Positions 27,705-36,706 of a stretch of DNA of 64,000 bases are shown here, one piece after another. The stretch is from Arthrobacter sp. UKPF54-2 (lineage in GTDB: Bacteria > Actinomycetota > Actinomycetes > Actinomycetales > Micrococcaceae), in the NCBI RefSeq assembly GCF_007858535.1, contig NZ_CP040174.1, positions 1,178,001 to 1,242,000 on the forward strand. Direction: 5' to 3'. A program made the translations under genes and the position numbers. The stretch's first letter is position 1. Every line of letters starts with the position of its first letter. Under the pieces are notes generated by a model. It searched no databases. It had not been told where the DNA came from and was given only the letters and a program-made list of their open reading frames with translations.

Positions 27705-29144
27705 GTGCCCGACGTCGCCGTCGTTGGATCCGGGCCGAACGGGCTGGCGGCCGCGGTGACGATGGCGCGGGCCGGGCTGGCGGTGCACGTCTACGAAGCG
27801 GCCGGGTCCGCGGGCGGCGGGCTCCGTACCGCCGAGCTGATTGAACCCGGACACTTCCACGACGTGTGCTCGGCGGTGCATCCGATGGCTTTGGCCTCGC
27901 CGTTCTTCAAGGCCTTCGAACTGTCCCGGCGGGTCCGGCTGGAGGTGCCCGAGCTCTCTCACGGCGCGCCCCTCGACGGCGGCCGGGCCGCCCTCGGCTA
28001 CCGCTCGCTGGAGCGGACCGTCGCCGGCCTGGAGCGCGACGGCGGAGCGTACCGGCGGCTGATGGGGCCGTTGCTGGACCGGCTGGACGGGATCACCGAC
28101 GTGGCCCTCAACCAGCTGCTCCGGGTTCCTAGGGACCCGCTGGGGGCCGCGGTCTTCGGCCTGCGGACGCTCGAACAGGGCTCGGCCCTGTGGGGACTGA
28201 GGTTCCGTGGCGACCTGGCACCGGCACTGCTCAGCGGGGTGGCCGCCCACGCCGTCGCGCCGCTGCCCACGCTGCCCGCGGCGGCAGCGGGCCTGCTGCT
28301 CGGCGCCCTGGGCCACGCCGGCGGCTGGCCCATCCCGGTGGGCGGCTCAGCCGCGATCGCCGGAGCGATGGTGGCCGACATCGAGGCCCACGGCGGCGTG
28401 GTGGAGACCGGGGTGAGGATCGACTCGCTGGCGCAATTACCCCCGGCCAAGGCCACGCTGCTGGACGTCGCGCCGCCGGGGCTGCTGCGGATTGCCGGCG
28501 ACCGGCTGCCTTCCCGTTACCGCCGTGCGCTCGGGCAGTTCCGCTTCGGCAACGCCGCCTGCAAGGTGGACTTCATCCTTGACGGGCCGGTGCCGTGGGC
28601 CGCCCCGGAACTCGCCGACGCCGGCACCGTCCACGCGGGCGGCACCCGGGCCGAGACGGCGGCTGCCGAACGCCTCGTGGCCGCCGGCCGGCATCCCGCG
28701 AAGCCGTATGTCCTGGCCTCCCAGCCGTCCCGCTTCGATCCCGGCCGTGCCCCCGGCGGCCGCCAGGTTCTCTGGACCTACTGCCATGTTCCCGCCGGGT
28801 CCACGGTGGACATGGGCGACGCGGTCACCGCCCAGCTGGAACGCTTCGCTCCGGGCTTCCGCGACCTCGTAGTCGGCCGCCGCGTGACAACGGCCGCGGA
28901 GCTGGCGCACTACAACGAGAACTACGTCGGCGGCGACTTCAGTGCCGGCGTAATGGACCTGCGCGGCCTGATCCGGCGGCCCGTGCTCGGTCCCGTCCCG
29001 TGGCGGACCCCCCTCCCCGGCGTGTACCTCTGCTCCTCGTCCACGCCGCCCGGTCCCGGAGTGACGGGCATGTCCGGCTTCCACGCGGCAAAACATGCCC
29101 TGAAGGACATCTTCGGCCTGTCCCTGCCGGCCCTGGCGCCCTAG
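27705..29144 (+). CDS. FAD-dependent oxidoreductase, phytoene-desaturase-like
   Basis: A 479-residue flavoprotein with the N-terminal FAD motif VVGSGPNGLAAAVTMARAG and a following GGGLRTAEL, the pattern of the phytoene desaturase/NAD(P)-FAD amine oxidase superfamily. The C-terminal FAD-binding segment (L-C-S-S-S-T-P-P-G-P-G-V-T-G-M-S-G) is present. No carotenoid synthesis genes are near, so the substrate is open. GTG 27705 lies just after the GT87 stop with GGAG upstream; an in-frame GTG at 27672 would overlap GT87 instead. The 3' end overlaps the convergent ABC gene by four bases. Confidence 0.82.
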   Translation: MPDVAVVGSGPNGLAAAVTMARAGLAVHVYEAAGSAGGGLRTAELIEPGHFHDVCSAVHPMALASPFFKAFELSRRVRLEVPELSHGAPLDGGRAALGYRSLERTVAGLERDGGAYRRLMGPLLDRLDGITDVALNQLLRVPRDPLGAAVFGLRTLEQGSALWGLRFRGDLAPALLSGVAAHAVAPLPTLPAAAAGLLLGALGHAGGWPIPVGGSAAIAGAMVADIEAHGGVVETGVRIDSLAQLPPAKATLLDVAPPGLLRIAGDRLPSRYRRALGQFRFGNAACKVDFILDGPVPWAAPELADAGTVHAGGTRAETAAAERLVAAGRHPAKPYVLASQPSRFDPGRAPGGRQVLWTYCHVPAGSTVDMGDAVTAQLERFAPGFRDLVVGRRVTTAAELAHYNENYVGGDFSAGVMDLRGLIRRPVLGPVPWRTPLPGVYLCSSSTPPGPGVTGMSGFHAAKHALKDIFGLSLPALAP

Positions 29145-29836
29145 CGGGCATCCGCGAGGACCCCGGCCGACAGGCGGCCGTCGCGCATGGTCGCCACCGC
29201 GTCGGTGAAGGACAGCAGCCCGGTGTCGTGGGTGACCATCAGGGTTCCGACGCCGAACTCGTCCGTGACCTCGCGCAGGAGCCGGACAATCTCCTCGCTC
29301 CGGCCGTGGTCCAGTGCCGCCGTGGGCTCGTCCACCAGCAGCACCGCCGGGCTGGCCATCAGCGCCCGCGCGATGTTCACCCGCTGCCGCTGCCCGCCGG
29401 AGAGTTGGTGCGGCCGCTTGTCGAGGACCGACGCCAGCCCGACGCGTCCGAGCAGGCCCGCGGCCTTTCGCCTCGCATCCCCGAGCGGTTCGGCCCGCAG
29501 GTGGGCGGCGACCAGAAGCTGTTCCACCGCGGTGAGGGACGGCAACAGGTTTGGCTGCTGGAAGATGATGCCGATGCTCTCCCGGCGCAGGGCGGTCCTG
29601 CCGGCGTCCGTGAGTGAACCGGCGTCCTGGCCGGCCACCGTAACGGATCCGGCCGTGGGCCGCACCAGCGTGGCGGCCACGGCCAGCAGCGAGGACTTTC
29701 CGGAGCCTGACGGGCCGACCAGGGAGACGAATTCCCCCCGTCGGAGGTCCAGGCTGACGTCGTCGAGGGCGCGCAGGGTCCCCTCGCCGTCGGGATATTC
29801 GAGGGTGACGTGGCTCAGGTGCAGGACGGTTTCCAT
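29141..29836 (-). CDS. ABC transporter ATP-binding protein (MacB/LolD type)
   Basis: A 231-residue ATPase with Walker A GPSGSGKSS, Q-loop FQQPNLLPSLT, signature LSGGQRQRV and Walker B VLLVDEPTAALD, followed by the His-switch VTHD. It resembles ATPases that drive FtsX-like permeases for lipoprotein, peptide or antibiotic handling. Start ATG 29836 follows GAAAGG. It lies 66 bases downstream of the permease gene on the same strand, and the divergent two-component system is the likely regulator. Confidence 0.92.
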   Translation of the reverse strand: METVLHLSHVTLEYPDGEGTLRALDDVSLDLRRGEFVSLVGPSGSGKSSLLAVAATLVRPTAGSVTVAGQDAGSLTDAGRTALRRESIGIIFQQPNLLPSLTAVEQLLVAAHLRAEPLGDARRKAAGLLGRVGLASVLDKRPHQLSGGQRQRVNIARALMASPAVLLVDEPTAALDHGRSEEIVRLLREVTDEFGVGTLMVTHDTGLLSFTDAVATMRDGRLSAGVLADAR

Positions 29837-29902
29837 AAATATGCCTTTCGAAGAATGTTTTTCCTGGCGGCGGCCGGCGGGCGCCGGCAGCCGGGAGGTT
29901 GG

Positions 29903-30997
29903 TCAGTTGCCGCCGAGGGCCAGGAGCGGGTCGATCCGGGTGATGCCGCGGACCGCCAGCGCCGCGCCGGCGAGGCCCAGGACCACAATTCCGGCGACGG
30001 GGAGCACCGTGGTCTGCACGGTGGTGAGGAACGGCGCCGCCTGGGCGGCCAAGAGGCCGCCGACCACGCCGGCTGCGCCGCCGGTGGCGGCCCCGGCGAC
30101 GAGGACGACCGCCGCCTGCACCATGGCGTCCTTGAGCACGTACGTCGTGGAGCCGCCGAGTGCTTTGAGGACGGCGATGTCCCGGGTGCGCTGCACCGTC
30201 CACACCGTCAGGAACGCCACGATCACCAGCGCGGAGATGCCATAGAGGAAGGCCTGCATGAGCATCAGCGAGCCGTTCTCGCTGCGGTAGGAGCCAAGCG
30301 CCTGGAAGGATCCCTCCCGGCTGGCACTGACCGTCCCGGCAGCCTGGTTGGCCGCGGCGACATCCGGGCCGGCGGCGTCGAAACTGGCCGCGATCACCGT
30401 GGCGATGGCCTCCCCGCCGGCCAGGTGGGCCAGCTGCCGCCAGTCCGCCAGGGTGGTCCAGACGACGCCGGTGTGCGAATACCACTGGTCCTCGACCACG
30501 GCGGAGACAGCCAGTTCGGTGCCGCCCACCGAGACCCGGCTGCCGACGGCGAGGTCGAGTTCCTTGGCGAGTCCGGCCCCGATGACCACGGTGCCGGCGC
30601 CAACCGGGGCGGGGGCGAGGCGGCCGCCGGCGTCGACGCCGAAAACGGCCACGTTGGCGGTGCCGGCCGGGTCCCCGCCGGCGCCGAGGCCCTGCAGCCG
30701 GCTTTGGCTGATGCCCAGGGCTTCGGCCCGGCTGACGCCGTCGCGGGCGGACCAGGCGGCCAACTGGGCGCCGGTGACCTCGGATTCCGTGTAGGAGGCC
30801 TTGGGGCTGCTGCCGGCCGGTGCCCCGAAGATGAGGTGATCGGCCGGAAGGTCTGCGATGGCGGACGTGGACTGGTTGCCGAGCCCGGCGGTGAGCCCGG
30901 AGAGCATCACGAGCAGAAGGGTGATGAGGGCAACGACGCCGCCCATCAGGGCGAAGCGGCCCTTGGCGAAGCGGATGTCGCGGATGGCGAGAAACAT
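29903..30997 (-). CDS. ABC transporter permease (FtsX/MacB type)
   Basis: A 364-residue permease with one N-terminal membrane helix (about 15-37), a large extracytoplasmic domain (about 40-235) and three C-terminal helices, the FtsX/MacB architecture. Start ATG 30997 follows AAAGGA at a good distance. It pairs with the ATPase just downstream. The Ala/Gly-rich external domain gives no clue to substrate. Confidence 0.88.
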   Translation of the reverse strand: MFLAIRDIRFAKGRFALMGGVVALITLLLVMLSGLTAGLGNQSTSAIADLPADHLIFGAPAGSSPKASYTESEVTGAQLAAWSARDGVSRAEALGISQSRLQGLGAGGDPAGTANVAVFGVDAGGRLAPAPVGAGTVVIGAGLAKELDLAVGSRVSVGGTELAVSAVVEDQWYSHTGVVWTTLADWRQLAHLAGGEAIATVIAASFDAAGPDVAAANQAAGTVSASREGSFQALGSYRSENGSLMLMQAFLYGISALVIVAFLTVWTVQRTRDIAVLKALGGSTTYVLKDAMVQAAVVLVAGAATGGAAGVVGGLLAAQAAPFLTTVQTTVLPVAGIVVLGLAGAALAVRGITRIDPLLALGGN

Positions 30998-31181
30998 GGG
31001 TGTCCTTTGTGGTGGTTACTGGCTTTCTTCTACTCTGGCGCGGCATGGCCTGCCTGCCATCGGGGGTCCGGATGGTCCGCGGCGGCCCTCCGGTTGATCC
31101 GCCGGTCAACCAATTGGGTGATTGTGGCCGGGCAGCGCCGGATTCCCCCGCCGTTCTCCGGCTTGCAGCCAATCCCGGCGC

Positions 31182-31187
31182 TAGGCT
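31182..31187 (+). promoter_or_regulatory. Likely -10 element, leaderless histidine kinase gene
   Basis: TAGGCT, six bases before ATG 31194; no ribosome binding site present. Confidence 0.45.
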
Positions 31188-31193
31188 GAAATC

Positions 31194-32507
31194 ATGGAGG
31201 TCAAAAGCGGCGAAGCGGAGCGAGACGCCAGCGGCGCCGCCGTGATCCTGCGGATCCTTCGGGTCAGCCTGCACGTGGGGTTTGCCGTGCTGCTGCTCGT
31301 CGCGCTGGTCCGGCTGCTGTCCAGCGGCATCAACGGCACGGCGTGGCTGCACGTGGGCCTGGCCCTGAGCCTTGCCGGTATCCATCTCGCCGGCACTGTG
31401 CTGGAGAAGCGCCACTCCGCCCGGCCGGGCCGCTTTAACCCCCGGCCGCTGTCCGCCTGGTGGCTGGGAGCGGTCTGTCTGCTTTGGCTGCTGCTCATCT
31501 GGGGCAGCCCTGACTTCGTCTGGCTGGCCTTCCCGCTCTTCTTCCTGCAGCTGCACGTGCTGCGCCGGGGTCCGGCGCTGGCCGCCATTGCGGCCAGCAC
31601 CGCGCTGGTGGTCGCCGCCCTGTGGTTCCACAACGGCGGCCTGGCCGGGAACCCGCTGCAGCTGCCCATGGTGCTCGGGCCGGTCTTCGGCGCGGCCTTT
31701 GCCGTGGTCACCGGGCTGGCCTACCGGGCGCTGTACCTCGAGGCGGAGAACCAACGGCGGGCCGCCGAGGAACTCCGCCGCACCCGCGCCGAACTGGCCC
31801 GCAGCCAGCACAACGCCGGGACCCTGGCCGAGCGGACCCGGCTGGGCCGCGAAATCCACGACACCCTGGCCCAGGGCTTTTCCAGCATTGTGCTGATGGG
31901 ACGATCCGCCGAGCAGGCGCTGGAAGCCGGCGACACCGCGGTGGCCCGCGACCGGCTCCGGACCGTCCAGGACACCGCCGCCGCCAACCTGGCCGAGGCC
32001 CGCAATTTCGTCCGCGGCCTGCAGTCCCCCGACCTGGAACAAAGCTCGCTGGTGGACAGCCTGCGCCGGCTGTGCGCCCAGACCGAAACGGAGGCGGCGG
32101 CCCGCGGCACGGCACTGCGCTGCCGCCTCGAGGTCGACGGAACCCCGGCGGAGCTCCCCTACCCCTACCGGACCACCCTGCTGCGGGCCGCCCAGTCCAG
32201 CCTCGCCAATGTGTGGACGCACGCGAACGCTGGCACCGCCGTCGTCACCCTGTCCTTCCTCGGCTCGGAGGTGGCCATGGACATCTTCGACGACGGCGCC
32301 GGCTTTGACCCCTCCGCGGTGCCGGAGAGGACCGACGGATCAGGCTACGGGCTGGCATCGCTGCGGGACCGGGTGGCGGCGCTGGCCGGCACCATCGATG
32401 TTGAATCCGCCCCGGGTGAGGGGACCGTGGTGGCCATCCGGCTGCCGCTCGAGGGGGGACCATCACCGGCGGAGCCGGCCGGCGCCCCCGCGAAGGGGGA
32501 ACAGTGA
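31194..32507 (+). CDS. Sensor histidine kinase (NarL/DesK-type)
   Basis: A 437-residue membrane kinase. About five or six hydrophobic segments occupy residues 18-180. A coiled segment follows, then the HisKA_3 dimerisation domain with H-box GREIHDTLAQG (His222) and an HATPase domain with the G-box D-G-S-G-Y-G-L-A-S-L-R-D. No periplasmic sensor domain is obvious, which suggests sensing in or near the membrane. The stop overlaps the response-regulator start by four bases. It is divergent from the ABC exporter it probably controls. Confidence 0.92.
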   Translation: MEVKSGEAERDASGAAVILRILRVSLHVGFAVLLLVALVRLLSSGINGTAWLHVGLALSLAGIHLAGTVLEKRHSARPGRFNPRPLSAWWLGAVCLLWLLLIWGSPDFVWLAFPLFFLQLHVLRRGPALAAIAASTALVVAALWFHNGGLAGNPLQLPMVLGPVFGAAFAVVTGLAYRALYLEAENQRRAAEELRRTRAELARSQHNAGTLAERTRLGREIHDTLAQGFSSIVLMGRSAEQALEAGDTAVARDRLRTVQDTAAANLAEARNFVRGLQSPDLEQSSLVDSLRRLCAQTETEAAARGTALRCRLEVDGTPAELPYPYRTTLLRAAQSSLANVWTHANAGTAVVTLSFLGSEVAMDIFDDGAGFDPSAVPERTDGSGYGLASLRDRVAALAGTIDVESAPGEGTVVAIRLPLEGGPSPAEPAGAPAKGEQ

Positions 32508-33160
32508 AAGAAATCCGCGTCCTGCTCGTCGACGACCACCCCGTGGTCCGGGCCGGCCTGCGGGCCATGCTCACCGGGTTCGAGGGCATCGCCGTCGCCG
32601 ATGAGGCGGGCGACGGCGCCGCCGCCCTGGCGGCGCTGGGGCGGCTGAACACCCTGGGCGAGCCGGTGGACGTTGTGCTTATGGACCTGCAGATGGGCGC
32701 CGGCATGGACGGGGTCGCGGCGACGGGCAGGATCAAGGCCGGCGAGGCCGGGACGCCGGCGCCGCCCGTGCTGATTCTCACGACGTTCGACTCCGACGCG
32801 GACATCCTCGCCGCGGTGGAGGCGGGCGCCAGCGGCTACATGCTCAAGGATGCGCCGCCGGAACAGATCCGCGAGGCGGTGCTGGCCGCCGCCGCCGGCC
32901 GGACGGCCCTGGCCCCTGAAGTCGCTGCCCGGCTGCTGGGCCGGATCCGAAACCCCGAGCCGGCCCTGTCCCCCCGCGAGATCCAGCTGCTGGAGCTGCT
33001 CGCCACCGGCCTGGGGAACCGTGCGATCGCCCGGCAGCTGTTCATTTCCGAGGCTACGGTCAAGACGCACCTGGTGCACATCTACGGGAAACTCGGCGTG
33101 GACAACCGCACGGCCGCCATCGCCGCGGCGACGCAGCGGCGGATCATCCGGCGGGGTTAG
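32504..33160 (+). CDS. Response regulator, NarL/FixJ type
   Basis: A 218-residue regulator. The receiver domain begins with IRVLLVDDHPVVRAGL; the phosphoacceptor is Asp61 in VLMDLQM, with the conserved Lys in G-Y-M-L-K-D. The LuxR-type helix-turn-helix is at about residues 150-205 (LSPREIQLLELLATG, then ISEATVKTHL). It is coupled to the kinase by an ATGA overlap. Targets are probably the adjacent ABC exporter genes, by context only. Confidence 0.95.
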   Translation: MKEIRVLLVDDHPVVRAGLRAMLTGFEGIAVADEAGDGAAALAALGRLNTLGEPVDVVLMDLQMGAGMDGVAATGRIKAGEAGTPAPPVLILTTFDSDADILAAVEAGASGYMLKDAPPEQIREAVLAAAAGRTALAPEVAARLLGRIRNPEPALSPREIQLLELLATGLGNRAIARQLFISEATVKTHLVHIYGKLGVDNRTAAIAAATQRRIIRRG

Positions 33161-33203
33161 GGGCTGCTCCATGACACCGGGAAAGTCCCCGGCACAGGGC
33201 ATA

Positions 33204-35189
33204 ATGTCGCGAATGGGGAAAATTCAGAAGCTTTCACTGGGCCTGGTGGGCCTCCTTCTTGGCGCCTCGCTGGTGGCCTGCGACGACGGCCGGACCGGCG
33301 CGCAGGACGCTGCGAGGACGCTCGCGTCCGCGGTCGCCGCGCTCGACGTCGGCGCTGTCCCGTTTGACGGCAAAGACTCGGGGGCGGCGAACGAGCAGCT
33401 CCGCGCAGCCTTCAAGGGGCTGGATCCGCTCAAACCCGCGGTCCGGAGCGGCGAACTCAAGCTGGACTCCGGCACCGCGACCGTGCCTCTGGACTACAGC
33501 TGGAAGGTCGGCGCCGCCGAGTGGAAGTACACGGTGACCGCCCAGCTGAAGAAGTCGGGCGACAAATGGCTGACCGTGTGGAGCCCGGGGCTGCTGGTGC
33601 CGGGACTGGCCGACACGGAAGTCCTCGGCACCGCCAGCGAAGCTCCGCAGCGGGCCGACATCCTGGGCGCCGCCGACGCCAAGCTCGTCACCTACCGGCC
33701 TGTGGTCCACGTGGGCATCGACAAGCCCCGGCTGGGCTCGGCCGACCCCGCCGCCGCCGCGGCCGAACTCGCCCAGCTGGTGGGCGCCGATCCTGCCGCC
33801 TACACCCAGCAGGTCCAGGCCGCGGGCGCCGAGGCGTTTGTCACCGCCATCACCCTGCGCCAGGACGGCCGGACCGTCACGGACGAGCAGATCGCCGCGG
33901 TGCCCGGCGCGCGGGCGATCGCCGATTCGCTGCCGCTCGCTCCGTCCCGCACCTTCGCCCGCGCGTTGCTGGGCAGCGTGGCCGAGGCCAGCGCCGAACA
34001 GATCGAGAAGTCCGGCGGCGCGCTCAAGGCCGGGGACAGCACCGGAACCGGCGGGCTGCAGCAGCAGTACGACGCCCAGCTGCGCGGGACCGATGGCATC
34101 CAGGTCTTCGCCCAGACGGCAGGGCTCACCGCGGAACAACGCCAGGCGCAGCCCAACGGCGGCCGCCGCATCCTCTTCCAGGAACCGATGAAGGCCGGAA
34201 CCCCGCTGAAGACCACCCTGGACCCGAAGCTTCAGCAGCTGGCCGAGGACATCCTGGCCAAGGTGGGCCCGGCGTCGGCCATTGTGGCGCTCAGGCCCTC
34301 CAGCGGGGCGGTGCTGGCGGCCGCGTCGGGTCCGGGCAGCAACGGCTACGACACGGCCATGCTCGGCCAGTACGCCCCCGGATCCATCTTCAAGATCGTC
34401 GATTCCCTGGCCATGTTCCGCACCGGAATGACGCCGGACAGCAAGGTTGACTGCCCCGCGACCCTCACCGTGGACGGCCGGGCGTTCAAGAACGCCGAGG
34501 GCTACCCGGCGACCTCGCTGGGCTCCGTCGCCCTGCGGGACGCCTTCGCGCACTCCTGCAACACCGCCTTCATCAACGCCCGCGAACAAATCAGCCAGGC
34601 GCAGCTGGAATCCGCGGCCACGTCCCTGGGCGTCGCCGTGGAGGCGCCGTCGCTGGGCGCCGCGGCGTTCCTGGGCTCCGTCCCCAGTGAGGCGGCCGGC
34701 ACCGAGCACGCCGCCTCGATGATCGGCCAGGGCAAGGTGCTGATGTCCCCGCTCGCCGCGGCCATCATGGCGGGCTCCGTGGCCAAGGGCGGCCCGGTCG
34801 CTCCCGTGCTGGTCATGAACCCGAACGCCGCCCCCGCGGGAAGCCCGGCACCGTCGGCCGGCGCCACCGCTGAGCCGTCGACGTCGGCCCCCGCCCCCGC
34901 AAAATCCGCCGGCCCCCCGGTGACCGCCGCCGAGGCCGCTTCCCTTGCGGACATGATGCGCGCCGTGGTGACCTCTGGCCACGCGGGCTTCCTGGCCTCG
35001 GTGCCCGGCGCGCCCGTGGGCGCCAAGACCGGTACCGCGGAATTCGGCAAGGACAACCCGCCCAAGACCCATGCGTGGATCGTGGCCGTGCACGGGGATT
35101 TGGCGGTGGCCGTGTTCGTGGAGGACGGCGGCCTCGGCGCCACGACGTCGGGTCCGCTGCTCAAGGAATTCCTCACCGCCGCCGGCTGA
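33204..35189 (+). CDS. Class B penicillin-binding protein (lipoprotein)
   Basis: A peptidoglycan transpeptidase of about 661 residues. A signal peptide ends in the lipobox L-V-A-C with Cys26, so it is probably a lipoprotein rather than helix-anchored. An NTF2-like MecA-type N-terminal domain precedes a dimerisation region and the transpeptidase domain with S394-I-F-K, S451-C-N and K608-T-G. The start may be ATG 33204 or 33213. Ser/Thr/Ala-rich inserts occur at about 545-580. Its last 14 bases form the start of the direct repeat that brackets the catabolic cassette. PBP2a-like resistance is not implied. Confidence 0.9.
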   Translation: MSRMGKIQKLSLGLVGLLLGASLVACDDGRTGAQDAARTLASAVAALDVGAVPFDGKDSGAANEQLRAAFKGLDPLKPAVRSGELKLDSGTATVPLDYSWKVGAAEWKYTVTAQLKKSGDKWLTVWSPGLLVPGLADTEVLGTASEAPQRADILGAADAKLVTYRPVVHVGIDKPRLGSADPAAAAAELAQLVGADPAAYTQQVQAAGAEAFVTAITLRQDGRTVTDEQIAAVPGARAIADSLPLAPSRTFARALLGSVAEASAEQIEKSGGALKAGDSTGTGGLQQQYDAQLRGTDGIQVFAQTAGLTAEQRQAQPNGGRRILFQEPMKAGTPLKTTLDPKLQQLAEDILAKVGPASAIVALRPSSGAVLAAASGPGSNGYDTAMLGQYAPGSIFKIVDSLAMFRTGMTPDSKVDCPATLTVDGRAFKNAEGYPATSLGSVALRDAFAHSCNTAFINAREQISQAQLESAATSLGVAVEAPSLGAAAFLGSVPSEAAGTEHAASMIGQGKVLMSPLAAAIMAGSVAKGGPVAPVLVMNPNAAPAGSPAPSAGATAEPSTSAPAPAKSAGPPVTAAEAASLADMMRAVVTSGHAGFLASVPGAPVGAKTGTAEFGKDNPPKTHAWIVAVHGDLAVAVFVEDGGLGATTSGPLLKEFLTAAG

Positions 35190-35231
35190 GGCACGAGTCC
35201 GCCTCCGGTTGAGGTGCCCCCGCAGCCGCCG
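35176..35231. repeat. Left 56-base direct repeat flanking the cassette
   Basis: Identical at 55 of 56 positions to 45408-45463 (A at 35196 against C at 45428). It begins 14 bases before the end of the penicillin-binding gene and continues beyond its stop. The repeat itself contains a diverged internal doublet around CCGGCTGAGG and CCGGTTGAGG. Confidence 0.95.
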
Positions 35232-35236
35232 CCGAA

Positions 35237-35281
35237 AATGGCGGACGCTCCTTCCCCCGATGTGAAGGAGCGCCCGCCATT
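35237..35281. terminator. Bidirectional terminator between PBP and aminotransferase genes
   Basis: Eighteen-base arms 35237-35254 and 35264-35281 with one imperfect pair and a 9-base loop. A-run on the left and AT-rich end on the right would serve the convergent genes on both sides. It lies inside the inserted segment. Confidence 0.75.
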
Positions 35282-35304
35282 CCAGTGCGATGGTGCCGGG
35301 GGTA

Positions 35305-36678
35305 TTAGGCAGTGAAACTGTCCGCAATGTCCAGTACGTCATCCAGAATGGAGAGTCCGGCCCGGGTGTCTTCCACCAGGGTGTTGCAGGGCGGAACCAC
35401 ATGGATGCGGTTGAAGTTGGCGAAAGGCAGGAGGCCGCGGGCCTTGCACGCCGCCACGAGCTGGTTCATTTCCGGGCTTGAGCCGCCATAGGCAGCCATC
35501 GGCTCGCGGGTCTCACGGTTCTTGACCAGCTCGATGGCCCAGAAGACCCCTGTGCCGCGGACCTCGCCGACGGACGGATGGTTCTCCGCGAAGCCGTTCA
35601 GGGCCGGTCCGATCACGGTCTCTCCGAGCATGGCCGCATGCTGCACGGTCCGCTCGTCCTCCATCGCGTTGATGGTGGCCACCGCGGCCGCGGTCGCGAG
35701 CGGGTGGCCCGAGTAGGTCAGGCCACCCGGGTAGACTCGCTTGCCGAATGTGGCCGCGATTTGGGGGCTGATGGCGACGCCGCCCAGCGGAACGTAGCCG
35801 GAATTCACGCCCTTGGCGAAAGTGAGCAGGTCCGGGACGACGTCGAAGTGCTCGACGGCGAACCATTTGCCGGTCCTGCCGAAGCCGGACATGACTTCGT
35901 CCGCGATCAGGACGATGCCGTGTCTGGTGCAGAGGTCCCGTACGCCCTGGAGGTAGCCGGGCGGCGGCAGATAGATTCCGGCGGTCCCCGGAATCGATTC
36001 GAGGATCAGCGCCGCGATAGTGGACGGTCCCTCGAAACTGACCAATTGCTCCAAATGTTCCAGGGCGCGCTGGCTCTCTTCTTCCTGCGTAGTGGAATGG
36101 AACGCGGTGCGGTAGAGGTAGGGCGGGAAGAAGTGGATGGTCCCGGTGCTGGCGTTGTCACTGGCCCAGCGGCGCGGATCCCCTGTCAGATTCACGGCGA
36201 GCTGGGTGCCGCCGTGATAGGAGCGGTAGGCCGAAAGGACTTTGTGGCGGCCCGTGTGGAGTCGCGCCATACGGACGGCGTGCTCATTGGCGTCCGCGCC
36301 TCCGTTGGTGAAAAAGACCTTGTCCAGCTCACCGGGGGTCCGTTCCGCGATCAGACGGGCCGCCTCGGAGCGGGCGTCATTAACGTAGCTCGGGGCGATG
36401 GTGCAGAGTTTGGCTGCTTGCGCTGCGACGGCGGCCACCACTGCGGGGTGCTGGTGGCCGATATTCGTGTTGACCAGCTGGGATGAGAAGTCCAGATACT
36501 TGTTGCCCTCACCGTCCCATACATGGGATCCCTCGGCCGCGGTGATCACCATAGGGTCCAGGAGGTCCTGGGCTGACCATGAGTGGAAGACGTGCTTGCG
36601 GTCCAGCTCGTACGCCCGGCGGGCGCCTTCGGCTTCGTGCTGGACCGGCAGAACGCCGCTTTCAATTGTGGAAGTCAT
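35305..36678 (-). CDS. Class III (omega) aminotransferase
   Basis: A PLP-dependent aminotransferase of 457 residues. It has the pyridine-binding D260 in LIADEVMSGFGRTG and the Schiff-base Lys289 in TFAKGVNSGYVPLGG. Class III enzymes transfer terminal amino groups from beta- or gamma-amino acids or amines to pyruvate or 2-oxoglutarate. The neighbouring CoA-acylating semialdehyde dehydrogenase fits a product such as malonate or methylmalonate semialdehyde, so beta-alanine or 3-aminoisobutyrate are likely substrates. This is inference from context. Start ATG 36678 follows AAAGG; the gene is 28 bases after mmsA. Confidence 0.88.
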   Translation of the reverse strand: MTSTIESGVLPVQHEAEGARRAYELDRKHVFHSWSAQDLLDPMVITAAEGSHVWDGEGNKYLDFSSQLVNTNIGHQHPAVVAAVAAQAAKLCTIAPSYVNDARSEAARLIAERTPGELDKVFFTNGGADANEHAVRMARLHTGRHKVLSAYRSYHGGTQLAVNLTGDPRRWASDNASTGTIHFFPPYLYRTAFHSTTQEEESQRALEHLEQLVSFEGPSTIAALILESIPGTAGIYLPPPGYLQGVRDLCTRHGIVLIADEVMSGFGRTGKWFAVEHFDVVPDLLTFAKGVNSGYVPLGGVAISPQIAATFGKRVYPGGLTYSGHPLATAAAVATINAMEDERTVQHAAMLGETVIGPALNGFAENHPSVGEVRGTGVFWAIELVKNRETREPMAAYGGSSPEMNQLVAACKARGLLPFANFNRIHVVPPCNTLVEDTRAGLSILDDVLDIADSFTA

Positions 36679-36706
36679 GTCGAGTGCCTTTCTGGTGAAG
36701 TGCTGG

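Noticed and set aside
29141..30997. Antibiotic-resistance exporter assignment for the MacB-like pair
   Set aside because: Sequence and context show only an FtsX/MacB-type transporter next to a two-component system; nothing identifies a drug substrate.
28437..32222. 1261-codon open frame on the minus strand across several genes
   Set aside because: It is a high-GC shadow of the FAD oxidoreductase, ABC and kinase genes; its sequence is low-complexity Arg/Pro/Gly and the true genes on both strands have clear domains.
33234..35402. 722-codon minus-strand frame antisense to the penicillin-binding gene
   Set aside because: The plus-strand frame has a lipobox and all three transpeptidase motifs; the antisense frame shows only Gly/Arg-rich sequence.
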